From NCBI RefSeq assembly GCF_001315945.1, contig NZ_BBBG01000009.1, positions 1 through 64,000 on the forward strand: a DNA stretch of 64,000 bases, in the 5' to 3' direction. The translations under genes and the position numbers were made by a program. The DNA is from Methanogenium cariaci JCM 10550 (GTDB lineage Archaea; Halobacteriota; Methanomicrobia; Methanomicrobiales; Methanomicrobiaceae). The notes beneath the pieces were generated by a model. The model was not told where the DNA came from. It was given only the letters and a program-made list of their open reading frames with translations, and ran no database searches. Of this stretch, positions 1 to 9,858 are shown in pieces (within the stretch, counting starts at the first letter, position 1; the number at the start of each line of letters is the position of its first letter).

Positions 1-1
1 A

Positions 2-2609
2 TCTCTTTTCGATGACGAATTGGATGTATCGGAATCTGCTTTCAAAGATGCTGAATCTGTAGAATCCGGTGTTCTGAACTTTTCTGCCCTGGATTCTTCG
101 CTTGAGGATGATCTCTCCCTTTTCGATGAAGAATTGGATGTATCGAAATCTGCTTTGGAGGATGCCGAATCTGTAGAATCCGGTGTCCCCGACTTTTCTG
201 CCCTGGATTCTTCGCTTGAGGACGAGCTCTCTGTTTTCGATGACGAATTGGATGTATCGGAACCTGCTCTGGAGGATGCCGAATCTGTAGAATCCGGAGT
301 CCCCCCCGACCTTTCTGTCCTGGATTCTTCGCTTGAGGATGAGCTATCTCTTTTCGATGAAGAATCATACCAATCTGAAATCGGGCCTGAAGGCAATATC
401 TCCTCTGAAATTGTAACCGTTACCTCTCCAGAAACCGAAGTATCCGGTCTGGTTCCCGGTCCGGGAGAATTATATCCGGGTGAAGACGAAAAGGATTCCG
501 GCAACGAATATCTGTTACTGAAAAAGGCCGAAGAACTCTATTCGGAAGGTAACTCTATCGAGGCTTTTGAGGTTTATGATCAGGTTCTTGAGATAAATCC
601 CGGAAATAATGATGCATTATTAATGTGTGCAACTATTCTTTGCGACACAGGCAGATTTGGTGAGGCTCTGCCCGTATTTGAATATGCAGACAGCATGGTC
701 GAACTAAAACCTGAGCATCTGTTCAGGCTTGCAGATGCACAGAAAGCTTCTGACAGAAACAGTGATGCCCTTGTAACCTATGAGAGAATACTTTCGCTTT
801 CTCCGGATGATAGTAAAGCCCTTCTCCAGAAGTTCAGTCTCCAAAAAGATCTTGGAAGAACGGATGAGGCCTTATTAATCCTTGAAAGACTGATACATAC
901 AAATCCGTCCGAATACAGTTTGTGGTATGAAAAAGCCCTCTTTGATGAGGAGTCAGGCAAAACTGAAGAGGCGCTTTCTGATTATGACCGTCTTCTCTTA
1001 TTAAACAATGATTTCGTCGAGGGCTGGGTCAGAAAAGCGATTCTTCTGGTAAAACTGGATCGTCATTCCGAGGCACTTGTATGTTATGAGCATCTTGTTG
1101 CTAAAAAACCCAAGAACGCAGGACTCTGGTATTCCAAAGGTCTTGTTCAGAGAGCTATCGGCCAATATAATGAAGCACTTCAGGCATTTGAGGTAGCTCT
1201 TGCCTTATCTCCCGATGATATGGAAACACTGCATGAAAAAGCCAGTGTTCTCGCCGATTTGAACAGAAATGATGAGGCCCTGGAGGAATACCGACGTATT
1301 CTTGAAACAGAAGCAGAGAATCCAATTCTTTACTGTGAAATGGCCACTATTCTGCAAAAAGAAGGTCGTTATGATGACGCAGTCCTGAATTATGAATTGG
1401 TTCTTTCATACAATCCCAAAGATTTAAAGCTCCTTTCAGAGAAGGCGAGATGTGAAAAGAGTGCCGGAAGAACAGATGAAGCGATAGCAGACTATAGAAG
1501 GCTGGTAAGAACTGAACCCAACAATGAAGATGCGTGGTGCTCTCTCGGAGACCTTTATGAGATGACGAACCGCCCAGATGATGCACTCTCTGCATATAAT
1601 GCAGTTCTGGAAATCAATCCTGACTCAGAGGATGTAGTAAGGGGGGGAAAACTCAGAATACTGGTGGAAATGCGCCGTTACGGGGGGGAGGCGCTGCCGC
1701 TTTATGATCTGCTGATTGTCAGAAACCCGAATGACGCAGAGATCATTGCAGGCAAAGGTTTTGTCCTTGCAAAATTGGATCGTTTCGACGAGGCAGTTGT
1801 AGTATACCGTACTGCAGTCAGAATTGATCCTGAAAATGCCACGATCATTCAGGATCTGATTTCAGTATTATCCGATCTCGGTCTTTATTCTGAGACCATT
1901 CCCTATTATGACACACTTATTTCTCTTCTTCCCGGTGATTCTCATACATTCATAACGTTAAAGGGAATGGCACATTATCATGCGGGCCAGTATGGGGGGG
2001 CTGCCGTTTCGATATTTAAGGGACTTTCCGAGATGCGGCCTGATGATCCGGATCTGATACTAAAAACAGGTCTTTCATTAATTAAACTGGGAAAATCCAA
2101 AGATGCACTGATGTGCTATCTGAAATCCCTGGATATTGATCCGGAATACAGTAATGTATGGCTTAAAAATGGAATCAACGCAACATCGTTTGTTGAATGG
2201 GAGTCCGTTGTCCCTGCTGGAGTGAGGGCCCACACCAAACCAAATAATTCACCCATTAAAGAACCTGTACGGACATTTGATGCAGATTACCACATTCAAA
2301 AGTCGAATAAGAAGATGCCACGGCAGAGATCGAGAGATTATCAGCTGAACAGTCCGGAACATCTCTACAAAAAGGGATATCACTTACGAAGCACGGATAT
2401 TATGATGCCGCAATAAAATGCTTTGAGAGGGCATGTATTCTCGACCCTGAAAATACTGCCTACCTATTCCCCCCCAGGGCGTTGTGTATGGAAAAGTCGG
2501 CAACTACTACAAGGCTATAGAGTGCTTCGACAAAGTCCTTGAGATTGAACCCGGACATGAGGGTGCAATAAAAGGGAAAAATATGGCTTTAAATAATCTA
2601 TCTGAGTGA
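2..2609 (+). CDS. Large tetratricopeptide-repeat (TPR) protein, 5' end outside the window, frameshifted near its 3' end
   Basis: The reading frame is open from the left edge, so the true start lies outside. The N-terminal part is very acidic and built of tandem 38-residue repeats; from about residue 165 to the end it is a long array of TPR units with the usual pattern (Y/F at position 11, A at 8 and 20, P at 32), for example around 1150-1260 and 1740-1850. The first frame stops at 2416, but TPR sequence continues in other frames (DAAIKCFERA, then NYYKAIECFDKVLEIEPG) to a TGA at 2607-2609, with breaks near 2380 and at the C7 run at 2469. Single extra Gly residues at the G7 runs at 1641 and 1682 put TPR helices out of register. 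Role unknown; TPR arrays bind protein partners. The stop codon coincides with the tip of the neighbouring IS element. Confidence 0.85.
5..349 (+). repeat. Three tandem acidic repeats of 114-117 bp (38-39 residues)
   Basis: Units start at 5, 119 and 233, each encoding a Ser/Asp/Glu-rich segment beginning [LV]FD[DE]ELDVS and ending LDSSLED[DE]LS; a fourth partial copy begins at 350 (LFDEE). The third unit is 3 bp longer because a C4 tract (tccccg in unit 2) is C7 at 301-307, adding one Pro. More copies probably lie outside the window. The strong base identity between units suggests recent duplication. Confidence 0.9.
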
Positions 2610-2760
2610 ACTACCACGCCCTAAAGGGCGTAGCTTCCTGCTTCATTGACAACACTTGCATCACAGAAACGTGATGTAGGGGCATTGTCTCCACAGGCTC
2701 AAAGGGCTGTTCCATCCCGATGCGGTGAATATTCACCGCCGCATTGTAATCCCGATCAGC
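2607..2760 (-). ncRNA. Candidate omega RNA (reRNA) at the right end of the IS element
   Basis: In tnpB elements the guide RNA scaffold overlaps the 3' end of tnpB and runs through the right-end hairpin into flanking DNA, which becomes the guide. The hairpin at 2616-2631 and the long, poorly conserved TnpB tail fit that layout. The guide would come from the end of the TPR gene, just below 2607. The boundaries are inferred, not seen. Confidence 0.4.
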
Positions 2761-3813
2761 AACAAATCCGCAATCGGGGCATTCGTGGACTCTGACAGAT
2801 AGTGTCTTTTTAACGATTTTTCCACAATTCGAGCACATTTGGGATGTATTTCGGGGGTTGACTGTAACAAGTTTCGTACCAGCACTTTCAGCCTTGTACG
2901 AGAGATAAGAAAAAAATTTTCCCCATGAAACACTGTGGATACTCCTGTGCAGTCCCTTGTGGTTGCCTTTCTCTTTCAGACCCTTGATATCCAGATGTTC
3001 AACACAAACCGCAGCGTATGTATTGACATACTGACGGGAAAGTTTGTGCAGAAAATCATTCTTCTGGTTAAAGATATGTTCATATGCCTTATTCAGCCTG
3101 CTCTTTGCTTTCTTCCAGTTTTTTGAGAATCGTTTTTTCCTTGACACACTTTGTTGTAATTTTTTGATCCTGTCCAGAGAATGTTCATAGAATCGGGGGG
3201 GATTCTCAATCACCCTGCCGTCGCTATCGGTGACAAACGAGTTCAGCCCGACATCAAGGCCAACAGACCTGCCACATATCTTCGGCTCAGAAACTTCATG
3301 TTCAGCCTGTATGGTCACATACCATTTGTCACCCAAACGGGTGATCAGGATACCTTTCACCTTTCCGATATATGGCCGGTGCATCCTGACCCGGACTGCA
3401 CCAATCTTCGAGAACGAGATGGTGTTATGTTCTCTGTCGATTTTGAATCCTGACTGGTTGTAGTTAAGAGTCCGGTATCGGAATGCACTTTTGAACCGGA
3501 GTTTTCCGATCTTCAGTCCATTCTTCTTTGACTGTGACAGGGCAGTAATGTTGCTCCAGAGAGTATAGTTGACCATCTGGAGCACTTTAGAATAGACATC
3601 TTTCAGTGCAGGATTCTCATCCTTCAGAGAGACGATTCGTGCCTGTGTTTCCTGATTCTTCAGAGAGGTGCCACAGGCCCGGGCCTCATTGCATTCTTCC
3701 AGAAGTTTGTTGTAGAGCCACCTGCAAGTATCGAGTGCGGTATTCAGTCGCGTCTCTGCAACCGAACCTGGATATGCCCGATACTTGTAGGAAACGATCA
3801 TCCATTTCTCCAT
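2611..3813 (-). CDS. tnpB: RNA-guided endonuclease TnpB (IS605 OrfB family)
   Basis: The protein has 400 residues if started at MEKWMIVSYKYRAYP; the frame is open back to 3996, but the upstream 61 codons have no family similarity I can see and hold the left-end hairpin. An N-terminal helical region is followed by the RuvC nuclease: GLDVG (Asp187), VEHLDIKGL (Glu272) and DRDYNAA (Asp353/355), with a zinc ribbon CSNC...CPDC (Cys327, 330, 345, 348) between the last two. All catalytic residues are present, so the nuclease may be active. TnpB proteins cut DNA guided by an RNA from the element's right end and help retain the element. The extra Pro in ENPPRFYEH sits at a G7 run (3195) and is probably a run-length error. 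Confidence 0.93.
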   Translation of the reverse strand: MEKWMIVSYKYRAYPGSVAETRLNTALDTCRWLYNKLLEECNEARACGTSLKNQETQARIVSLKDENPALKDVYSKVLQMVNYTLWSNITALSQSKKNGLKIGKLRFKSAFRYRTLNYNQSGFKIDREHNTISFSKIGAVRVRMHRPYIGKVKGILITRLGDKWYVTIQAEHEVSEPKICGRSVGLDVGLNSFVTDSDGRVIENPPRFYEHSLDRIKKLQQSVSRKKRFSKNWKKAKSRLNKAYEHIFNQKNDFLHKLSRQYVNTYAAVCVEHLDIKGLKEKGNHKGLHRSIHSVSWGKFFSYLSYKAESAGTKLVTVNPRNTSQMCSNCGKIVKKTLSVRVHECPDCGFVADRDYNAAVNIHRIGMEQPFEPVETMPLHHVSVMQVLSMKQEATPFRAW

Positions 3814-4155
3814 TTGAGAATCAACGCAACCTTTCAGAACATCAGGACTAACCTGCCAGGATGTTGTAAGGAAATAGGAGGGAGACCATGACCCATCTCC
3901 CCCCCACAACAGCGTTTGGTTGCAGATACTCCTGACGCAATTTGCGTGACGACACACAATATAATTATCGCAGCGAGGAAGGGCCTCTGCTTTCATTCCC
4001 GGCCTGAAGACCGGGGGGGACTTCCCGCTCCACCCCCCCTTTACCCCCCCGCGAGTTAAAAATACGCACCATTATCTTTTTTGAAAGGAGTTGTCGACAT
4101 AATTATTTCAAAATCAGGGCAATTGGTCGATTTAAACGAAAGGGGGGGAATATAT

Positions 4156-4718
4156 TTACTTCCAGAACATCCATCTGGGCTTCCGGATCATATTAACATC
4201 ATTATCATCGCCATCGGGTGTTGATTCCGTTTTGCCATTCTCACTCTCAAGTGCAGGATTCAATGACGACTGGAGTACCCTGCTGTGGGCTGCCGCCTGT
4301 GCCTGAAGGTGCTCTATCATATGACTCAGGTCATCTATTCTGTCATCCTTGGAAGAGGCGATCTGGTCTGTTGTGGTAATACTCATCGCTTCAATTCTTG
4401 AAATGCTTTCTTTCATATCGTCAATGCGCTGATCCTTTTCAGATATCAGTTTGCTGTATGCATCCTGAAGCCCTTTTTGCGCCTCAACCTCTTTTTTCAA
4501 CTGTAATATTTCTTTATTCCGGGCTTCGATAATCTCGGTATTTTTGTTGTCAAAGGAATCCGTTTCGGTCTCTTTTGCACATCCCCCCCCGACTCCGATG
4601 TACTGAGATACTCTGTGCATGCTATCTTGACCCATTCTGACCTTTTAATATCAAGTTTTTCAGCAGCAGCTTCTATCCTTGCGCCGAATTCATCATCAAC
4701 ATAAACTGAAATTCTCAT
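4156..4718 (-). CDS. Ribbon-helix-helix N-terminus plus long coiled coil, frameshifted
   Basis: The first 40 residues (RISVYVDDEF...KRSEWVKIA...YL) look like a CopG/Arc-type ribbon-helix-helix DNA-binding fold. The second frame encodes a Lys/Glu-rich coiled coil (about residues 60-150) with heptad-like spacing, and a basic, aromatic C-terminus (RKPRWMFWK). The two parts join at a run of eight G/C (4583-4590); a run of 3 or 6 would make one protein of about 187 residues. The ATG follows the stop of the upstream TPR gene directly (taaatg), with a good ribosome site (gaggag) inside that gene, so the two are co-translated. Function unknown: a DNA-binding protein with a dimerising or partner-binding coil is a reasonable guess. 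Confidence 0.6.
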
Positions 4719-5111
4719 TTATCTCTCCTCGACTCTGTTGATTTCGGTTTGCTCCATTCCATATGAAATATTTCTGTTGATCTTAATTCCGGGATTACCG
4801 GGATTTAAATCAAGAGCTTTTTGGAAGCATTCTTCTGCATCACCAAACCGTCTCAAAACAGAAAGGCTACGCCCTTATTGTTTAAGGCTGCAGCATTATC
4901 CGGATTTATCCGAAGCGAATGGTCAAAGCTCGAGACCGCCTCATGCAGTCTATTTATATGAAAAAGGGTAATCCCCTGCCTGAACCAGATAAGGTCATTA
5001 TCTTTTTCCATCGAAAGGGCCTTGTCAAAGCAGTACAGGGCTTTCTCATGCATATTGGCATTGCTGAGAGCAACCCCCTTTGTTGTACCAGTAACTGACA
5101 CTCACTTTCAT
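4719..5111 (-). CDS. Small TPR protein, two frameshifts
   Basis: Starting at ATG 5111 the product begins MKVSVSYWYNKG and carries three TPR units (YNKGVALSNANMHEKAL, WFRQGITLFHINRLHEAV, LNNKGVA followed by GDAEECFQKALDLNPG). The frame breaks at a G5 run near 5075 (G4 expected, giving KGVAL) and near 4861, where a CCC appears to have lost a base. Repaired length is about 130 residues. It is followed with no gap by the ribbon-helix-helix/coiled-coil gene, so the two proteins probably act together. Partner and role unknown. Confidence 0.6.
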
Positions 5112-5142
5112 ACTATTTCCACCCGCACGGTCTCATGACTCA

Positions 5143-5160
5143 GGATATATTATTTTATAA
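5143..5160 (-). promoter_or_regulatory. TATA-box-like promoter of the small TPR operon
   Basis: On the minus strand the sequence ttataaaataatatat lies 32-49 bp upstream of the ATG at 5111, a usual place for an archaeal TATA element given a short leader. Confidence 0.5.
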
Positions 5161-5558
5161 TGTGTTAATCCTGATATAAACATCCATTCTTTAATACAGC
5201 CTCGGTTTGCCGGTTTGAGCCAATTCGCCTGAGGATCATGGCATTTATAGTGATCCGTGTTTTCTATGTTTTGTCAGAAAAATTTATAAATGGATTTGTA
5301 CATTGCCATCCCCCCCAGACTCACAAGAATTCCCGGTTTAATCGAAACGTCCCCCCCCTGAGTATGGTAGCGAAATAAGAGTTGGTGTGGTTTTTGATCT
5401 TTCAATTTCATATTTCCCTATCAAATTCCTTCGGGATGATACTCTCCCTATTTTGCCGTCGCAGTATCTGCTGTTCATCACGCACATTCAGCCTCTCTGC
5501 AGCCTAATCTGATAAATCATCCCGAACAGGTCACAGAGTAAAAAATAGTGGAACTGGG
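5161..5558. other. Intergenic region, no gene recognised
   Basis: About 400 bp, relatively A/T-rich, between the small TPR operon and the end of the aconitase-X gene. It has another TATA-like stretch (atttataaatgg near 5281) with no clear coding frame downstream, a C7 and a C8 run at about 5310 and 5351, and no tRNA-like fold that I could see. Confidence 0.4.
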
Positions 5559-6745
5559 TTATTCACCCAGAGCAGCGGCAATGCATTCCTCGGTAGAACC
5601 GAGAACTGCCTGCGCGCCACACATATTCGGTACATAGGCAAACGCCTTGCCTGAATTGACCATAATGGTGCCGAAGTGATCCATTCCGGGCGAGACAACA
5701 ATACAGGTGTCCTCCCATACTCGTGCCCCCTGACTGCTCAATGGTCCCCACAAGATTGGGATGCGCCTGCGCCACACCCCGTGCAGCAAAGATGTAGAGT
5801 GGTTTTGTCACCTGTTTTCCTTTCAGGAGACCGGCAATCTCCTCCAGTTCCTCTTCTGAGCAGTGCGGACATCCGATTGCCACCGCATCGACGGTCCTTT
5901 CCTCAAAGATTGCCTCAATCTCCTCCCCGGTGATGGTAATTGTTTCAAGGGCGGAAATATCTGTTCCGCGTTCCTGCAACACACGGGAATCGGGAGTGAT
6001 ACCATCGACATGATACAGCGCCACCGCACCGCTGGCAGCCATTGCAGCGCCAAGTGCCTTCAGCTGGTCGCGGTTCGGCCGCAATCCATAAAAGAACGGT
6101 ACACGGTTTCCTGCCTCCTTTCCGGCGAGATACCCAATGGCACCGTAATGACCGGCATGAAGGGTCTCATCCGCTTCAACCCGGAATGCCACCTGCGGCA
6201 TCCGGTTCTCCCAGAGGTGCAGACCATAGTAGGGGGTCTTCCCGACAATCGCAGCGGCAAGGGCAGACGGCCCTCCCTCACGGTTTGTGCGGGCACCAAT
6301 GACAGAGTTCGCATAACAGACGGCAGAGGACTCTGACCATGCGATGTGTTCTCCATAGGATGTCCGGTTGATGTAATACGGCGTGCAGGTGCACTCCAGT
6401 TTAACTCCCAGCCGGTGGTATGCCTCCAGGACAGCGTTCTGTTTCTCCGCAAAATCCGGGGGTGATGCCGCCCATCTCCTGCCAGCGTTCACGCGGCATC
6501 CCAATGGGGGGGTTGAGGACAGCGGGCACTGCCACCCGTGCATCAAGGCTCCTCAGCCATTCGAGTCCCCCCCATTTACCTATTGTCTTGTATGATGCAC
6601 CGGCCACCTGTGCACTGGTGATCGGCACAAATTTCTCTGCCCCCCCGAATACCTTTCCAAGGGCAACGAGAATCTCCATCATCTTCCTGCGGGTTTCGCC
6701 GTATTCTCCCGCAAGAACCTTTTCATCATCTGAATCAAGGTACAT
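5559..6745 (-). CDS. Aconitase X large subunit: probable phosphomevalonate dehydratase, two frameshifts
   Basis: The product (about 395 residues when repaired) matches the aconitase X / DUF521 catalytic subunit: VPITSAQVAGASYKTIG near the N-terminus, YGEHIAWSESSAVCYANSV and GARTNREGGPSA in the middle, AIGCPHCS, and a C-terminal CGAQAVLGSTEECI. Archaeal members dehydrate (R)-5-phosphomevalonate to trans-anhydromevalonate phosphate, with a separate small subunit not found here. Frame breaks at a C5 run at 6467 (C4 expected, giving TPDFAEKQ) and a G5 run at 5730 (G4 expected, giving QSGARVWEDT). The gene follows the UbiD-like gene by 6 bp, which supports the mevalonate role over proline metabolism, the other aconitase X role. 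Confidence 0.85.
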
Positions 6746-6751
6746 TATATA

Positions 6752-8007
6752 TCAGTCCCATTCTGCTCTGATAAACTTCTCTTCTTCGCCCATGACCATT
6801 GTTGCGTCAATCCCCCCCATCTTCACATTGGTACCGTCACCAATACGACAGGGGTCAAGGGAGGAGCCACGAACGCCTTCGATGATCATCACATCCCGGT
6901 CGGCACGCACACGGGTTGCAATGGCATACTCCACATCCTCCATCCGGAACGTTGATATCCTCATCAACCACGACCACATGCTTCAGGGACGTATGGGCAG
7001 CGAAGGCGGCCATAATCGCATTCTTGGCATCACCCTGCGTGCTCTTTTTGATCTGAACAATACCATGCAGATACCCGCATCCCCCGGTTGTCAAAACCAC
7101 GTTTTTCACCCGGGTCACTCCTGCAACCGCCTGGAAGATCTTTGGTTCATAGGGCATGCCCATCAGAATTTTATGTTCATTACCGGCCGGAAGAATCCCG
7201 TGATAGATGGCATCCGGCTTCATCTGCATCCCGGTAATCTCAATCACCGGGCCCTGCCGTATCGGGTCATAGGTGCCGGTGATATCCACGAACGGGCCTT
7301 CTGCTGTGGTCTCACTGCCGATGTAGCTTCCAGCACAATCTCCGCGTCCGGCACACGCACCCCCCCGTTGGAACAGGTGTTCAGTTCAATCTCACCGCCC
7401 AGGAGTTCCGCAGCATACTGCATCTCTTTTCCCTGCGGCACGCGGTGCATGAAGCAAAGGTCACTGCCGGATGAGTCCCGATGGTGATTGCAACCGGCAG
7501 ACGTTCCCCCCCATCGGCCAGGGCATCCTGAAGCAGGGAATGCGTATGCCTCCCTTCTACCAACCGGGCCGCGAGTCGTCTCTCATCCACGACCTGCATA
7601 CGGTGAATGGATGCATTTTCAACACCGCCGTACTGTGAGAAGACAACCGCTGACGTCAGATATCTTCCTGCATCAAGGGGGGGAAAGTGTTTCATCACCG
7701 GAAGCAGACCGAGATCCGGCGCGCCCATACTCAGACGGGCCCCTTCCGTAGTCACACCGTTCTGTCCGGTTGCCGCCAGACGGGGGGGCACAATGTCATG
7801 TTCCGGAATTCCCAGTGCACAGGAAAGGGACGCACGCGATGCCGTCACGTTCATCACACCCTTCCTGTCACCATCCAGGTTATGGAAGAATATCAGATCA
7901 TCGGTCTTACTGGCCAGTTTCGGGGGGGCTTCAAAGACAGTTGAACAGGGTGTTTCAATATCAATGACACGGCCTTCCTCCCGCATTTTTTCAATAAATG
8001 TTCGCAT
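6752..8007 (-). CDS. UbiD-family decarboxylase, probably anhydromevalonate phosphate decarboxylase, several frameshifts
   Basis: The repaired product (about 418 residues) is a UbiD-like prenyl-FMN-dependent decarboxylase: N-terminal [17 protein letters not shown], the central [15 protein letters not shown] segment, the [20 protein letters not shown] helix, VVDEDINV and a C-terminal [20 protein letters not shown]. In archaea this family converts trans-anhydromevalonate phosphate to isopentenyl phosphate. The gene lies between its cofactor-maturation enzyme (UbiX, overlapping TAATG) and the dehydratase that makes its substrate. Breaks occur near 7435 (CCC read as CC), 7325 and 6965. Another aromatic-acid decarboxylase is possible from sequence alone, but the context argues strongly for isoprenoid synthesis. 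Confidence 0.85.
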
Positions 8008-8562
8008 TAGTATTCACCACTCCATCGTGTACTGAGCGTATGGTCGACATGCATATGATCAAGGACGCGGGCCACCACCATATCGATTAGATCCTCAATG
8101 GTCTGCGGCCGCGTGTAAAATGCCGGGCTGATAACCATGATGGTAGCACCTGCCTCATCAAGGGAGAGCATATTCTTCAGGTGAATCCGGGAGAGGGGGG
8201 GCATCTCACGCGGCATCAGAATACATTTTCGTCCCTCTTTCAGGCAGACATCCGCGGTTCGGGTAATGAGATTATCCGAAAATCCGGATGCAATGGCGGC
8301 AAGCGTCTTCATGCTGCATGGAATGATCACCATCCCGTCATACCGGAATGACCCGCTTGCAAGATCGGCGAACATATTCCCGTTATCCGCATAGACCACG
8401 TCAAACCCGGAGAAATCCACCCCCTTCATACGCTGCAATTTCGTGTGCAATATCTGAGATGATAAGATGCACTTCTGCTTTGTCCTGGAGCACCTCCAGA
8501 AGGCGTCGTGCATACACCATCCCGCTTGCACCGGTCACTGCCACAACAAATCGTTTCTTCAT
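8007..8562 (-). CDS. ubiX: Flavin prenyltransferase UbiX, one frameshift
   Basis: From ATG 8562 the product begins MKKRFVVAVTGASGMVYARR, the FMN-binding UbiX N-terminus, and continues through SDIAHEIAAYEGVDF to IIPCSMKTLAAIASGFSDNLITRTADVCLKEGR and LMPREMP(P)LSRIHLKNM. UbiX joins dimethylallyl phosphate to FMN to make the cofactor of UbiD enzymes. The frame breaks at a G5 run at 8422 (G4 expected), which makes the first 45 residues appear missing. About 184 residues, as usual for the family. Its stop overlaps the UbiD start (taatg), so translation is coupled. Confidence 0.92.
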
Positions 8563-8578
8563 ATCGACAACTGCCTGC

Positions 8579-9804
8579 CTATAGTATTAGTTTGTCCTGC
8601 TTAGTTGGCTTTTTGATTGATAATACCCTGCCTGCTGCATCCGCAACGGCATCCTGCTGGCCGGGTGTGGTATATATTCCCAGACGCCACTGTCCTCTCC
8701 GGGCTTTATTCAGGGCGGTCAGGAGGGGGGGAGATATCTCTTCAAGGGATTTCAGGTCATAATGGTCCTCAACCCTGACACCCATCCGCATCTCGGAGGG
8801 AAAGGCAGGAATGTCCACAAGCACCGTGATTGAATCAACCCCCCCTGCCTCTGCAGCAATATCTTCTGCAATCTCCCGTGACCGGATCACTGTGATTCCC
8901 TCTCGATACCCCCCCTCTGCATTGACCTGATCCTGACCAACGTAGACGGCACGTTTGTAGAGGCGACGGTCAAGAATGCGCTGTGTCAGGCTGACCGCCT
9001 CCTCTGAAGGGGGGGATGAAAGAAGGGCGGCAATAAAGGCGAAATCATTCATCCGCACCATATCAGGGTACGGGTTCCCTCCCATTGCAGTGGCATGTGC
9101 CAGACTTGCCAACAGTATCATTGATTCTGCAATCCGTGACACATGATGGTAGTAGACAGAGGGACGCATGAGTGTTCGTGCAAGAAGCAGGGATTCTGCG
9201 GAATGGATCCCGTTCTCCCGAAGATACAGGCCGTATTCATCATGTATTGCACTGCTGTGAATCAGCCGGTCAGGATCCACTGTCCCGTAGGGCACTCCGG
9301 TGTAATGCGCATCACGCATCAGGTAGTCCATGCGGTCAACGTCAAGATCCCCCCCGTGAATGATTCCTGCATACCGGTGGCTGCCGTTCACCATCGCCGC
9401 AATCTCATCCGGGTCAACTCCCGCCCCGGAGAGGACAGGGGGGGCCATTTCCTCAATCAGCAGGGGGCGCAATGTCGTCATGCCCCCTGTTGCAGAATTC
9501 GGTAAGGAGCGGTTCTGTTGCATGCGAAAACGGCCCATGCCCGATATCATGCAGAAGACCTGCCGCTTCTGTAAGCAGACATGCATCCGCATCCAGACCC
9601 AGTTCGCGGGCCATGCTGCCCGCCAGATGCATCGTCCCGACAGAGTGTTCAAACCGGGAATGATTTGCACCGGGGTATACCAGATGGGAAAATCCAAGCT
9701 GGCGTACATACCGGAGGCGCTGCACATGGGGGAGCATCAAGAAGAGGGAGGAGGTCATCGGATACACGGACATGGCCATGTACAGGGTCTTTTATTGTCT
9801 TCAT
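8579..9804 (-). CDS. HD-domain phosphohydrolase, two frameshifts
   Basis: From ATG 9804 the product begins [19 protein letters not shown], then [31 protein letters not shown] and the HD signature [12 protein letters not shown], with [15 protein letters not shown] further on. This is the archaeal/bacterial dGTPase-like (SAMHD1-related) HD family of about 400 residues; substrates are usually dNTPs or other phosphoesters. Breaks occur at C5 runs at 9729 and 9465 (C4 expected in both). Extra residues at HG(G)DLDVDRMDY and MAP(P)VLSG lie at 7-base runs. It is first in the minus-strand operon and 16 bp before ubiX; why an HD hydrolase leads a mevalonate operon is not obvious. Confidence 0.85.
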
Positions 9805-9858
9805 ATCTGCCTTCAGTTAAGAATCAACATATATTTAGTGATAAAACTATTGTGTCAC

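Larger units (their letters stand above)
2607..4050 (-). mobile_element. IS200/IS605-family element with tnpB only (IS1341-like)
   Basis: The element reads on the minus strand. The right end at 2607-2650 has the typical hairpin acgccc-taaa-gggcgt just inside the tip, overlapping the last tnpB codons. The left end has a short hairpin at 3998-4015 (cccgg/ccggg) next to the sequence atgaaagcagaggccc, an arrangement common at the left ends of archaeal IS605 elements. No tnpA transposase gene lies between the ends, so movement would depend on TnpA elsewhere. The left tip is uncertain by several tens of bases because the 4012-4047 region consists of G/C runs of doubtful length. The right tip lies at the very end of the TPR gene. 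Confidence 0.75.

Noticed and set aside
5-349. CRISPR array or intergenic tandem repeat
   Set aside because: The repeats are contiguous without spacers and keep one open frame into the TPR protein.
42-368. Minus-strand frame inside the acidic repeats
   Set aside because: It is the antisense shadow of the repeat-coding frame with no family likeness.
2611-3996. TnpB as a Cas12-type CRISPR effector
   Set aside because: Size (about 400 residues), the IS605 end hairpins and the absence of any CRISPR array point to a transposon TnpB.
3814-3996. N-terminal 61-codon extension of TnpB as part of the protein
   Set aside because: It overlaps the left-end hairpin, shows no family similarity, and the usual TnpB start motif begins at MEKWMIVSYKYRAYP.
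6855-7289. Separate short genes within the UbiD region
   Set aside because: Together the pieces give one UbiD family protein of normal length; no starts or ribosome sites support splitting it.
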